Shown: positions 34,425 through 42,034, counted from the stretch's first letter. The stretch: DNA of 64,000 nucleotides from Adlercreutzia caecimuris B7 (GCF_000403355.2 NZ_KE159646.1:1578258-1642257), one strand, 5' to 3'. The notes: generated by a model from the letters alone, not told the origin. Numbers and translations are program-made.

Positions 34425-35525
34425 CTATCCGAGCGCCGCGTCGATGATGTCGGCGTCCTCGTAGAGGTCGGCTATCCGGTGCTTCACGTAGCGGTTGAGC
34501 GTCGTGGTCACGTCCACGTGCCCCATCCAGCGGGACAGCTTGGACACCTCGATGCCGGCGGTGATGCAGCTCGTGCCGAAGCTGTGGCGCATGGAGAACT
34601 GAGTCATGCGCGGCACGGGGGTGCCGTCGTCGAACCTCGCGCCGTCGCGGAACACCTTCTGGAGCCTGCCCCTGGCGGTGGACGGGTTCATCCTGCCCCC
34701 GTCGAGCCCGCGCACTACGGGGCCGTCGGGCAGGTCCCAGCCCTCCATGATCTCGCGGGCCCTGCGCATCATGGGCACGTCCCGGACGGCCTTGGGGGTC
34801 TTCGGCGGCCCCAGCTCCGGGCCGTGCTCGCCCTCGGTGTAGGCCTGCCGTATCCCGATCTTGCGGCCGGCGATGTCCACGTCGCACGCATCCAGGCCCA
34901 GCACCTCTCCCTTGCGCAGCCCGAAGAGCAGCCCGAGCACCACCATGCGCTCCTCCGGCGCGCCCTCCCATCCCCGGTGCACCCAGTCCACCACGCGGCC
35001 TATCTTCTCGAAGCTGGTGAGCCACACCCCAAGGGCCTCGGGGTCCGGCCGGGAGGCGGCGGGGTACTCGTACCGGAAGCCGGCGGGGTTGACGGGGACC
35101 ACGCCCATCTCCACGGCCAGGGACATGACCGAGGACAGCGTCTCGCGGGCGTTGGTGGCGGTCTTCCTCGTGGGGCACGACATGAGCATGCGCTGTATCT
35201 GCAGCCGCCCTATGTCCTCCATGGCCATGCCGCCGAGCGCCGGCAGTATGCGGAGGTCGAGGTCGCGCTTGTAGCCCTTCACCGTGGATCCCTTCAGGCG
35301 CGTCTTCTGCGGCCAGAAGAAGTCCGCCACGAACTCCGCCAGGGCTATGCGGCCGTAGGACTTGCCGCGGGCCCGCTCCTTCTCCACGAGCCACGCCCGC
35401 TCGGCGCGCTCCGCCTCGGCCTTCGTGCGGCACTGCCTGGTGCGCCTGTCGCGCGAGCCGTCGAGGCGCCGGCCCATGGTCACGTCGGCGACCCACAGGC
35501 CGCTGTCCAGCCTCCTCACGGACAT
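34425..35525 (-). CDS. int: Tyrosine-type phage integrase
   Basis: A 366-aa site-specific recombinase. The N-terminus is an AP2-like/arm-binding domain, residues about 65-155 a SAM-like core-binding domain, and the C-terminal catalytic domain has R (LLFGLRKGEVLGL), HxxR-like (FSMRHSFGTSC), H (WMGHVDVTTT) and the nucleophile Tyr (NRYVKH). ATG 35525 has AGGTGA upstream. It faces the attachment site, as usual for tRNA-integrating phages. Confidence 0.95.
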   Translation of the reverse strand: MSVRRLDSGLWVADVTMGRRLDGSRDRRTRQCRTKAEAERAERAWLVEKERARGKSYGRIALAEFVADFFWPQKTRLKGSTVKGYKRDLDLRILPALGGMAMEDIGRLQIQRMLMSCPTRKTATNARETLSSVMSLAVEMGVVPVNPAGFRYEYPAASRPDPEALGVWLTSFEKIGRVVDWVHRGWEGAPEERMVVLGLLFGLRKGEVLGLDACDVDIAGRKIGIRQAYTEGEHGPELGPPKTPKAVRDVPMMRRAREIMEGWDLPDGPVVRGLDGGRMNPSTARGRLQKVFRDGARFDDGTPVPRMTQFSMRHSFGTSCITAGIEVSKLSRWMGHVDVTTTLNRYVKHRIADLYEDADIIDAALG

Positions 35526-35621
35526 GGTACAATCACCTAGCCTTCCGTTGATCGGTCGGTATTGCTTTGAGCCCCGCGCCATCCGCCAAGATTCAGCGGG
35601 GCTCGCCTGTATACATTTTCT

Positions 35622-35643
35622 GTTGTCAAACCCGCTTGACAAC
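35622..35643. promoter_or_regulatory. Palindrome upstream of integrase
   Basis: Perfect inverted repeat GTTGTCAA-6-TTGACAAC about 100 bases upstream of int. It carries a TTGACA on one strand and a related TTGTTGACA occurs at the early promoter (36718-36726), so it may be a repressor or excisionase site. A TATACA at 35610-35615 could be the int -10. Confidence 0.4.
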
Positions 35644-35700
35644 ATTTTTCGTTGTAGGCGACTCCTCCCCTACCATGTCTGCAGATGATAGGAGGCCGCT

Positions 35701-35952
35701 ATGATAGTCCCGAAAATTCTCTGCATCCTCGTGCCGATCTGCGCCGCACTCGCCGCCGCGGCGTTCAGGATCTACATGGAGGATGCGCCCGGATCATCCT
35801 CCCGTACGCGCACGGACGGCGCTTGCGATATTCACTGCGATCTCCACGCCGCACGATGCGGATATGAACAAGAGCACAGCCTCGACGATCTCACCCGACA
35901 AGAAACCGAGCATGCCAGATGCGGCAACAACGCACAGTCCTATGGCAACTGA
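35701..35952 (+). CDS. Possible small membrane protein
   Basis: An 83-codon ORF with a good AGGAGG five bases before the ATG and an N-terminal hydrophobic helix (KILCILVPICAALAAAAF). The C-terminal 50 codons are antisense to the end of the 152-aa gene on the other strand, and that part has no protein-like pattern. Only the first 30 codons look genuine. It may be a small membrane peptide of the lysogeny region; it could also be chance. Confidence 0.35.
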   Translation: MIVPKILCILVPICAALAAAAFRIYMEDAPGSSSRTRTDGACDIHCDLHAARCGYEQEHSLDDLTRQETEHARCGNNAQSYGN

Positions 35953-36252
35953 TGCCAGCATCATCGAAACGCTCCCGAGCAGCCTAACGACAAGCGGAAC
36001 CGGTCTGCCGCGAGATGCCGCCTTGACCTCGACCGTGCCGACGATCGACTTCCTCAGGGCCCTCATCGCATCGCGCTCGTTCTGGAGCGACCTCGACTGC
36101 TCCATCTGCCGGTAGATCTCGATCTCTTGGAGCACCGCGTCCCGCCACGTCCGGCGGCTGCGGAACTTCAGCAGCAGCTCCACCGCCGCCACGCCGAGCG
36201 TCATCACCGTGATGACGAACCCCGGCAGGATCGTTTGCTCGAACGAGATCAC
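35794..36252 (-). CDS. Lysogeny-region membrane protein
   Basis: A 152-aa protein with an N-terminal membrane helix (FVITVMTLGVAAVELLLKF), a basic helical middle (residues 32-75), and two C-terminal helices (VRLLGSVSMMLASVAIGLCV and a following span). It starts with GTG 36252, with GGGAGG eight bases upstream. The position between integrase and repressor is where temperate phages often keep superinfection-exclusion or other conversion genes; that role is inferred only. Confidence 0.7.
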   Translation of the reverse strand: MISFEQTILPGFVITVMTLGVAAVELLLKFRSRRTWRDAVLQEIEIYRQMEQSRSLQNERDAMRALRKSIVGTVEVKAASRGRPVPLVVRLLGSVSMMLASVAIGLCVVAASGMLGFLSGEIVEAVLLFISASCGVEIAVNIASAVRARTGG

Positions 36253-36277
36253 GGCATCACCTCCCTACTCCATCTCC

Positions 36278-36649
36278 CTACGCGCTCCTCAGCGACGGCG
36301 CACTATCCTCAGGCCCCGCTGCCTGAGCTCGCGCGCCCTCGGATGCGCGGATGCCCCTCACTGCCCCGGCGGCCGCGTCCTTCCCGGCATCTGAGAGGCG
36401 GGCGTAGTCATCGTTCATGACGGCCTGCCGTGGGTCGGCATAACTGTCAGCCTTAAAATCTCGGCCGGCAAGTTCGTCTAGGGTACACCCCAGAACATCA
36501 GCAAACTCCCAAGCAAGTTCCAAAGTAATGGGTCTGGCCCCTTGCTCATAGTTTGTATAGGTGTCCTTACTCATGCCGATATGTTCGGCGAAAGCCTTGG
36601 CGCTCTTGAAGCCCCGGTCTTTTCTAATTCGTTGAAGCTGCGTTTTCAT
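36278..36649 (-). CDS. CI-like phage repressor (XRE family)
   Basis: A 123-aa protein with an N-terminal XRE helix-turn-helix (SAKAFAEHIGMSKDTYTNYE) and a short C-terminal region in place of a peptidase S24 domain, so it would not be cleaved in the LambdaCI way. GAGGAGG precedes ATG 36649. It is divergent from the early genes, with promoters and a palindromic operator between them. Confidence 0.88.
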   Translation of the reverse strand: MKTQLQRIRKDRGFKSAKAFAEHIGMSKDTYTNYEQGARPITLELAWEFADVLGCTLDELAGRDFKADSYADPRQAVMNDDYARLSDAGKDAAAGAVRGIRASEGARAQAAGPEDSAPSLRSA

Positions 36650-36672
36650 GCGGGACCTCCTCTCGCAGCGAG

Positions 36673-36701
36673 ATATTACCCGCACTGAACAAAATTAGCA
36701 A
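36673..36701 (-). promoter_or_regulatory. Repressor promoter
   Basis: Minus-strand TTGCTA (36701-36696), 17-base spacer, TAATAT (36678-36673). It drives the CI-like gene. Confidence 0.65.
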
Positions 36702-36720
36702 TCTTTTTTACAAAATCTTG

Positions 36721-36748
36721 TTGACACTTTGCTCGTTCTGAGTAAGAT
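36721..36748 (+). promoter_or_regulatory. Early rightward promoter
   Basis: A perfect TTGACA (36721-36726), a 16-base spacer and TAAGAT (36743-36748), 50 bases before the first early gene. Confidence 0.75.
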
Positions 36749-36758
36749 AGCTAATTAG

Positions 36759-36777
36759 TTAGTTCGCTCCGAACTAA
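36759..36777. promoter_or_regulatory. Operator palindrome at the early promoter
   Basis: Perfect 8-bp arms TTAGTTCG-CTC-CGAACTAA, lying at about +5 to +25 relative to the predicted early transcription start. A bound repressor would block early transcription. Confidence 0.6.
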
Positions 36778-36799
36778 AAACGAAGGAAGGAACAGCGCA

Positions 36800-37093
36800 A
36801 TGAAGATCGACCGCAACGCATTTGACGCCCGCCGCAGCAACTGGGTGAGCGGCAGCCACGACGGGTACACCTTCGAGGCCAAGGTGTTCGCCGAGCCTAG
36901 CATGTTCGGCATCCCCACTCCACGATTCGAGGACGGCGGCAACGTCTCCAAGCTGGTCATCCGCGACGCCGAGGGGCGCGAGGTTTACGCCTACGACCGC
37001 GGGCCGTGCTACGGCGAGACGGTCCCCCACTACGCCGACGTCGCCAACGAGATCGTGGCCGCCCTAGAGGCCGAGTTCTGCGAGGAGGCGTAA
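36800..37093 (+). CDS. Early phage protein, unknown function
   Basis: A 97-aa protein with strong ribosome binding site GAAGGAAGGA. It begins MKIDRNAFDARRSNWVSG and contains a beta-rich middle (LVIRDAEGREVYAYDRG) and an acidic C-terminal helix. It is the first gene of the early operon, the spot often used by phages for antirepressors or small regulators. No family recognised. Confidence 0.75.
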   Translation: MKIDRNAFDARRSNWVSGSHDGYTFEAKVFAEPSMFGIPTPRFEDGGNVSKLVIRDAEGREVYAYDRGPCYGETVPHYADVANEIVAALEAEFCEEA

Positions 37094-37096
37094 GCG

Positions 37097-37339
37097 ATGA
37101 GGAACGAGAAGCTGTACCGCCAGGCTATCGAGATCGCCTCCTATGCTGAGGAGCGGTTCCTGGAAGCGCATGAGAAGAACCGCGCGGTATCGCCGGAACT
37201 CAGGGAGAGGCACCGCGAGACGTTCGTGCAGCCGGCCGCCGCCGAGGCGTGTGCCCAGCAGAGCCTCATCGCCGAGCTGTTCGGCGTGTCCGAGGAGAAG
37301 GTGCACCAGGACCTGGCCAGCGCCATCCTCGCGCGCTAG
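37097..37339 (+). CDS. Early phage protein, unknown function
   Basis: An 80-aa, mostly helical protein. A C-terminal segment (QSLIAELFGVSEEKVHQDLA) looks like a helix-turn-helix. It follows the preceding gene by three bases, so the two are co-translated. Function unknown. Confidence 0.65.
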   Translation: MRNEKLYRQAIEIASYAEERFLEAHEKNRAVSPELRERHRETFVQPAAAEACAQQSLIAELFGVSEEKVHQDLASAILAR

Positions 37340-37383
37340 GCGCCCCGTCAGGCCACCCGCGGCGACGTTAACAACGCGGGGCA

Positions 37384-37497
37384 GCTTGGGAACCGAATAA
37401 GGAGGGCGGCAATCGCTGTTCAAGAAACTAGTAAAGGCCGCTGTCCCGGATCACAGCGAACCCCCTTCCTGCCGCCCTCCTTATTCGGTTCCCAAGC
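37384..37497. repeat. Perfect 28-bp inverted repeat / long hairpin
   Basis: Arms at 37384-37411 (starts GCTTGGGAACCG, ends GGAGGGCGGCA) and 37470-37497 are exact reverse complements over 28 bases. The 58-base centre contains a second 7-bp pairing (TCGCTGT at 37413-37419 with ACAGCGA at 37453-37459). No ORF crosses it and there is no terminal T-run, so it is not a simple terminator. It may be a structured RNA, an invertible segment, a replication or packaging signal, or a tiny mobile repeat. Confidence 0.9.
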
Positions 37498-37527
37498 CCC
37501 TCATTCCACACCCGCACTGAGTTGGCA

Positions 37528-37554
37528 GATGCAATCCCGCCAAGGCATTGCATC
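37528..37554. promoter_or_regulatory. Palindrome before the second XRE gene
   Basis: GATGCAAT-11-ATTGCATC, perfect 8-bp arms, about 40 bases upstream of the XRE gene start. Likely its operator or an RNA hairpin in the leader. Confidence 0.45.
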
Positions 37555-37591
37555 CCCCAGATCACTGCGAGAACACAGGAAGGAGGAAAAC

Positions 37592-37828
37592 ATGGCATGC
37601 ACCAAGGAGCAAGTCGGAGAGTGCATCCGCGCGGAGCGTGCACGACGCAAGTGGAGCCGCGATGACCTTGCGGAAGAAACCGGCATCCCGGCAACCACCA
37701 TCGGCTCGTACGAGAACGCTAAGAGCGGCATCACCCTCGACAACGCCTGGGCATTGGCCGATGCGTTCAAGATGCCCATCGGCTCTCTCTTCGGCCGCGA
37801 CGAGAGCAAGTACGAGAAAGCAAGCTAA
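37592..37828 (+). CDS. XRE-family regulator (Cro-like)
   Basis: A 78-aa single helix-turn-helix protein (WSRDDLAEETGIPATTIGSY, then ENAKSGITLDNAWALADAF). Its size and place in the rightward early region suit a Cro-like regulator or a second repressor. ATG 37592 has GGAAGGAGG upstream. Confidence 0.88.
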   Translation: MACTKEQVGECIRAERARRKWSRDDLAEETGIPATTIGSYENAKSGITLDNAWALADAFKMPIGSLFGRDESKYEKAS

Positions 37829-37851
37829 CCGACCAAGGAAGGAGCACCCAC

Positions 37852-37993
37852 ATGGAAGGCGGCGGAGGACCCCGGCGGCGCGTACGCCGTTGCCGAACTC
37901 GGCAAGGCGTACGCCGCCATCCTGGACGCCGAGGCGAGGCGCGACGCCTCAAGCATCGGCTCCAAGCTGCTCGAAGAGATCAACAACCTGTAG
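37852..37993 (+). pseudogene. Small phage gene with a frameshift just after the start
   Basis: ATG 37852 has a perfect AAGGAG, but in its frame the peptide is an Arg-rich shadow. One base later the frame encodes a normal-looking helical peptide (AYAVAELGKAYAAILDAEAR, ending in KLLEEINNL) that stops at 37993 and has no start codon. Deleting one G after ATG would give a 46-aa protein MKAAEDPGG... I infer a one-base insertion, either real or a sequencing error; a programmed frameshift is less likely. Confidence 0.55.
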
Positions 37994-38004
37994 AGGAGGA
38001 ACAC

Positions 38005-38226
38005 ATGAACGAACTCAACATCCGAGAGGTGGTCGGCCTCATCGCCGACGCCCTGTCCGAGGGCGCCCGGGCCGTGGTCGCCATCGAGCGCAAGCCGGGC
38101 GGCGCGGGCTGCGGCCTGACCGTCTCGAAGGCCCCCAGCTGCGTGCTGGACGCCGTGACCGACAACGGCTACTACGCCGCCCCCGACTTCGGTGGCACCG
38201 TCATCGCCGCCGAGGAGGTGCTCTGA
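38005..38226 (+). CDS. Early phage protein, unknown function
   Basis: A 73-aa protein with GAGGAGGAACAC before the ATG, so translation begins here and not in the longer open frame that starts at 37852. It has a helical N-terminus and a beta-rich rest (GARAVVAIERKPGGAGCGL). Its stop overlaps the next start (ATGA). Confidence 0.7.
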   Translation: MNELNIREVVGLIADALSEGARAVVAIERKPGGAGCGLTVSKAPSCVLDAVTDNGYYAAPDFGGTVIAAEEVL

Positions 38227-38534
38227 TGGAGAACCGCGTGAAAGTGCGCGCCTGTTTCCAGGGCTGCAACATCAAGAGCGGCAAGACCGTCATGCAGTTC
38301 GAGCTGGACCCCGAGCACAAGGGCGCCCTTCCCCAGCTGGCCATTATGACGGGCACCTTCACCACGCTCGAAATGACCAGCGACCAGCTGGTCATCCCGG
38401 TGGATGCGAGCAGCGGCGAGGTCCTGGACGGCCAGGATGAGACCTTCGACGAGGAGTTCTGGGTCGACGGTGAGCCGATCGCCTTCGAGCTGCCGCCCGC
38501 CGGCTTCGAGTACGAGGAGGACGAGGCGGCATGA
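38226..38534 (+). CDS. Early phage protein, unknown function
   Basis: A 102-aa acidic protein, mainly beta (KVRACFQGCNIKSGKTVMQF, LVIPVDASSGEVLDG), with an Asp/Glu-rich C-terminus. It looks like a small OB- or barrel-type protein as seen beside phage recombination genes. No family assigned. It overlaps both neighbours. Confidence 0.7.
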   Translation: MENRVKVRACFQGCNIKSGKTVMQFELDPEHKGALPQLAIMTGTFTTLEMTSDQLVIPVDASSGEVLDGQDETFDEEFWVDGEPIAFELPPAGFEYEEDEAA

Positions 38535-38737
38535 TCACCGAGTGGCCCGTGCCCGCCGAGTTCCCGCTCTACGCGCCCATCGACAGGGCCGCGGAGATCG
38601 CCGGGGTGTCGCGGGACAAGATGCGGGAGTGGGCGCACGACCAGCGCGACCCGCTGCCGCAGATACCGTGCGGCAGGAAGCGCCTCGTTCGCATCGGGGC
38701 CCTGCCGGAGTACCTGATGAGGAGGGAGTGCGTATGA
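38531..38737 (+). CDS. Small excisionase/AlpA-like DNA-binding protein
   Basis: A 68-aa protein with a MerR-like helix-turn-helix (APIDRAAEIAGVSRDKMREW) and a following basic wing (IPCGRKRLVRIGAL). This pattern is typical of excisionases and AlpA-like regulators. It is far from int, so it may be a regulator rather than the excisionase. Confidence 0.7.
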   Translation: MITEWPVPAEFPLYAPIDRAAEIAGVSRDKMREWAHDQRDPLPQIPCGRKRLVRIGALPEYLMRRECV

Positions 38738-38988
38738 GGAAGATCGAGATGCCGGCGCGGGGCGGGTCCAATCGCATCCCGCGCCGGAAGGTGCATCGTC
38801 GCCCTTACGCGACGCCGGAAGTGTACCGCATCGCGGGGCTTCGCATCAAGGCCCTGGCCCGCGCGGCCGCGCCGTTTTTGGCGTGCCTGGCGCTGCTGCT
38901 GGCCGTGTGGGGCTACTCCATCGCCTTGTGGGACACGGCCTACAACGTGGGCCTGGGGGCATCGGGGGCTGGCCATGCGCAACGCTGA
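38734..38988 (+). CDS. Small single-span membrane protein
   Basis: An 84-aa protein: 45 basic residues followed by one membrane helix (AAPFLACLALLLAVWGYSIA) and a short polar tail. It overlaps both neighbours by four and fourteen bases. Function unknown. Confidence 0.6.
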   Translation: MRKIEMPARGGSNRIPRRKVHRRPYATPEVYRIAGLRIKALARAAAPFLACLALLLAVWGYSIALWDTAYNVGLGASGAGHAQR

Positions 38989-39418
38989 CGGAATCGAGAC
39001 CGCCCTCTACGACGGGGTGCCCATGACGCCCGAGCGGCGCGTGGAGCACGCCCTGGCCTGGATCGCCGGGGACTACCCCCGCAAGTGGCTGCGCCTCGTG
39101 AACCTCTGCGAGGAGGCGGCCTGGTCGGGCTGGCCCCGCATCCGCCGCGGCGACCTGTACGTGCTGGCCTCGCAGCAGGGGCTGGACATCACGCTGTGCC
39201 GCGAGTTCCGCATGGACAACAACCTGTGGAGCGTGCTCAGCCGCTACCTGCTGATGTTCCGCCCGTCCCTGGCCGCCGTGATCTTCCCGAAGACCACCAA
39301 GGCGCTCGATGACGGCTCCATCGACTTCGAGGCCCTGTGGCACGACCAGGTTGCGCGCAACACGTTCTTCCGCGCCCCCACGTGGGAGGCCGCTGCCAAG
39401 AGGGGGCGGTCGGCATGA
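38975..39418 (+). CDS. Phage protein, unknown function
   Basis: A 147-aa protein, helical and rich in Trp and Arg (RKWLRLVNLCEEAAWSGWPR). No family recognised. It overlaps the RuvC-like gene by four bases and may be a partner of DNA processing. Confidence 0.65.
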   Translation: MRNADGIETALYDGVPMTPERRVEHALAWIAGDYPRKWLRLVNLCEEAAWSGWPRIRRGDLYVLASQQGLDITLCREFRMDNNLWSVLSRYLLMFRPSLAAVIFPKTTKALDDGSIDFEALWHDQVARNTFFRAPTWEAAAKRGRSA

Positions 39419-39903
39419 ACATCGTGGCCGTGGACCCCGGCACCTCCAACACCGGCATCGTGTACATGAACGAGCGCCGCATCATCTGCGCCAAGACCCT
39501 GCGCTACAAGAGCACGGTGAAGGCCGACCAGTACGCCCTGCGCGATCGCGCCGACAACATCGCGCGGCAGCTGAGCGCGTGGGTGGCCGACAAGCCCCAC
39601 GAGGTCATCGTCATAGAGGGCTTCCTGGGCTACCCGGGCAAGGGCGGCGGCTACGTCTTCCAGACCCCGTACCTGTGCGGCTACCTCCACGCGGCCCTGC
39701 GCGGCGAGGAGATCGCCATACAGACCAGCAGGCAGGTGCTCAACCCGAAGTCCCGGGGCAACACGGCCGACCTTCGCACCCTCATGGAGCGCGGCGCGAA
39801 CCCCTACCCCGGGTGCGAGCACTGCACCAACGACCACCTGCGAGCGGCCGCGTGCCACGGGGCGTACTACCTCGCGCACCATCTGAGGCCGGGCCATGCG
39901 TAA
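39415..39903 (+). CDS. RuvC-like Holliday junction endonuclease
   Basis: A 162-aa RNase H-fold nuclease. The acidic catalytic residues are in NIVAVDPGTSNTGIVYMN, VIVIEGFLGYPG and the C-terminal NDHLRAAACHGAYYLA. Phage RuvC-like enzymes resolve branched DNA before packaging or during recombination. ATG 39415. Confidence 0.82.
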   Translation: MNIVAVDPGTSNTGIVYMNERRIICAKTLRYKSTVKADQYALRDRADNIARQLSAWVADKPHEVIVIEGFLGYPGKGGGYVFQTPYLCGYLHAALRGEEIAIQTSRQVLNPKSRGNTADLRTLMERGANPYPGCEHCTNDHLRAAACHGAYYLAHHLRPGHA

Positions 39904-40471
39904 GGGGGCCAAGAGGCGGGACTGGTCGGTCGAGGAGGAGCGGTACCTCGCGGCGAGCGCGGGGCGCATCCCGAAGCGGGACATATGCCTCAAGCTGCGC
40001 CGGTCCTCCAAGAGCGTCGAGCGGAAGGCCGCCGCCATGCGGGCGGCGGGCGCCGACATCGACCTGAGGTGCTACCGCCCGTCCCTCTCCCCCTGCCCGC
40101 GGTGCGGGTGCATGTCGGGGACCATCGACAGGCGCGGCCTGTGCGAGCCGTGCAGGCGCCGGGAGCAGCTGGCGGCCATCCAGTCGAGGATAGCGGCCAT
40201 GCTCCCCCGGCTGCCGGCCGCCGAGCGGGCCGTCTACGCGCGGACCGAGTCCATGCTCGAGTCCCGCGCCGAGCCGCTGCCGGAGGCGCCCGACACGTCG
40301 GGCATGAGCAGGTGGCGCAGGGCCTACCGCGAGGAGGCTCACGCGCTGGCGGTCGAGCAGGCCGTCGCGCGCAACCTGCGCCGCGAGGTCAAGGCGGCGC
40401 AGAAGCGCAAGGAGCGCATCCAGAAAAAACTGAAATCAATGGGGGTTACCCAGATAGGAGCAGAGAAATGA
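39896..40471 (+). CDS. SANT/Myb-like and zinc-ribbon DNA-binding protein
   Basis: A 191-aa basic protein. Residues about 5-50 form a SANT/Myb-like helix-turn-helix (DWSVEEERYLAASAGRIPKR, SSKSVERKAAAMRAAG). Residues 66-88 hold a CxxC...CxxC zinc site (PCPRCGCMSG, RGLCEPCRRR). The C-terminus is a long charged helix. A role as a phage transcription or replication factor is inferred. Confidence 0.65.
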   Translation: MRKGAKRRDWSVEEERYLAASAGRIPKRDICLKLRRSSKSVERKAAAMRAAGADIDLRCYRPSLSPCPRCGCMSGTIDRRGLCEPCRRREQLAAIQSRIAAMLPRLPAAERAVYARTESMLESRAEPLPEAPDTSGMSRWRRAYREEAHALAVEQAVARNLRREVKAAQKRKERIQKKLKSMGVTQIGAEK

Positions 40472-40815
40472 AGAAAAAGAAGATGCAGGCGATGATGGCC
40501 GCGGGGCCCCACATCCCCGTGGAGGTGGCCACGGCGCTGATCGACGAAATCGACGCCTCCGATCCGGATTCCGGCATGGGGGACTTCGGCAAGGGCGCCG
40601 CGGCGGCCCTCGCGTTCCTCTCGTGCGGGCCCGAGTACGGCATGCACGGGGCCGGCTTCGCCGACTTCATGGCCAACGCCAAGGCCGTCGCCGATCGCGC
40701 GGCCGAGCCCCCCGAGGAGGTCGTCGGGGCCGCCATGGAGGTCATCGCGCAGCTGGAGGCCATGGGCGTGAGCGTCGTGAGCGCCGCCATCGTGAAGGAG
40801 GTGCCCCGTGGCTAG
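40468..40815 (+). CDS. Phage protein, unknown function
   Basis: A 115-aa Ala-rich protein with an Asp-rich segment (LIDEIDASDPDSGMGDFGKG). The overall composition is helical. It overlaps both neighbours. Function unknown. Confidence 0.6.
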   Translation: MKKKKMQAMMAAGPHIPVEVATALIDEIDASDPDSGMGDFGKGAAAALAFLSCGPEYGMHGAGFADFMANAKAVADRAAEPPEEVVGAAMEVIAQLEAMGVSVVSAAIVKEVPRG

Positions 40816-42034
40816 CATAGAGACCGTCAGCATCGAGGACGTCTACCCCCTGACCGACGAGTACGGCAACTCGATGGCCCGCCGCGACTACTCGCTCAAG
40901 GCCAACAAGGACTACGTCAAGCGCCTGGCCGAGTCGTTCAACCCCGAGACCAAGCTGCCCGACGAGCCCGTCGTGCTCGTGCGCGACGGCGGGGTCTACC
41001 GCATCAAGACCGGCAACTCCCGCGTTGAGGCCATGAAGCTGCTCAAGGTCAAGTCCTTCCCGGCCGTGGTGGAGGACGGCGACGCCGGGGCGGTCGTGGA
41101 GGCCGCCTGGCGCACCGACACCAAGAAGACCTACGAGGCCGAGGAGCGCGCCGAGATATTCAAGGCCCTCACCCTGTTCGGCGACGACGAGTACGTGGGC
41201 CGGATCACCGGCATCGACGCCGAGCGCGTCAAGCGCATCCGGAAGGGCTCGAAGCGCGCCGGCGAGGCCATGGAGCAGATGACCATGGACTGGATGGAGG
41301 CCGTGGGCGAGTTCGAGGGCGACCCCGAGGCCGCCAAGGCCATCCTGGACGCCGGGGCGAGCGGCTGGAGGTACGAGGCGCAGCAGCGGCGGGCGGCGGC
41401 GGCCCGTGCGCGGTGGCGCGCCGAGATGGAGGCGGCCCTGGCCGATGCGGGCGTGGAGGTCGCAGACGGGACCCCGGACGGCATGCACTACAAGAAGCTC
41501 CTCAAATCCCCGGGAGACCTCGCCGACATCGACATCGAGCCGGGCGCGAAGGCCGAGTTCAACAAGTGGAACACCTGCGCGTGGCTCTACTTCCCCGGCG
41601 GGGGGAAGGCCGCCGACCCCGAGAGGGAGCAGATGCTCGCCCGGCGCGACGAGGCCGGATCCCAGTTCGAGGAGGCCGACAAGTCCCGCTCCAAGTGGCT
41701 CGCCGAGCACCTGGAGGAGATCGACCCGGCCGCCATCCTCAAGGCGCTGCCGGCGGGCGCCGAGATCGAGGTGTACGACTACGACGTGATCAAGTTCTGC
41801 GAGGCGCACGGGGCGGAGATCCCGATCGGGCCCGCCGTGACCGTCGCCGCGTTCTGCGAGGCGAGCGCCAAGCCGTGGGGCAAGTGGAGCGACAGCCCGG
41901 ACCCGGACGGCTGCCGCAGCTTCGTGGCGCTGACCGACGCCATGGAGCTGTGCGGCTACGAGCCGCCCGAGGCGGAGCAGAAGCTGTACCAGACGTGCGT
42001 AGACGCCATCGGGAAGGAGGACGCAGATGAGTAG
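40808..42034 (+). CDS. ParB-like nuclease domain protein
   Basis: A 408-aa protein. The N-terminal 110 residues resemble the ParB/sulfiredoxin nuclease domain (LPDEPVVLVRDGGVYRIKTG, then NSRVEAMKLL), followed by a helical DNA-binding region with HTH-like YVGRITGIDAERVKRIRKGS and a long charged C-terminal part. Phage members of this family are often near methyltransferases or terminases. Starts with GTG 40808 overlapping the previous stop. Confidence 0.8.
   Translation: MASIETVSIEDVYPLTDEYGNSMARRDYSLKANKDYVKRLAESFNPETKLPDEPVVLVRDGGVYRIKTGNSRVEAMKLLKVKSFPAVVEDGDAGAVVEAAWRTDTKKTYEAEERAEIFKALTLFGDDEYVGRITGIDAERVKRIRKGSKRAGEAMEQMTMDWMEAVGEFEGDPEAAKAILDAGASGWRYEAQQRRAAAARARWRAEMEAALADAGVEVADGTPDGMHYKKLLKSPGDLADIDIEPGAKAEFNKWNTCAWLYFPGGGKAADPEREQMLARRDEAGSQFEEADKSRSKWLAEHLEEIDPAAILKALPAGAEIEVYDYDVIKFCEAHGAEIPIGPAVTVAAFCEASAKPWGKWSDSPDPDGCRSFVALTDAMELCGYEPPEAEQKLYQTCVDAIGKEDADE

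Noticed and set aside
34322-34427. tmRNA (ssrA) 3' end
   Set aside because: The 3' tail (CGCGACCACCA) and surrounding bases do not match the conserved tmRNA end, and no tag ORF lies upstream; a tRNA fragment explains it better.
37852-38226. A single 124-aa protein starting at ATG 37852
   Set aside because: The first 50 codons are Arg-rich shadow of another frame, and a strong ribosome binding site plus ATG at 38005 marks the true start of the downstream protein.
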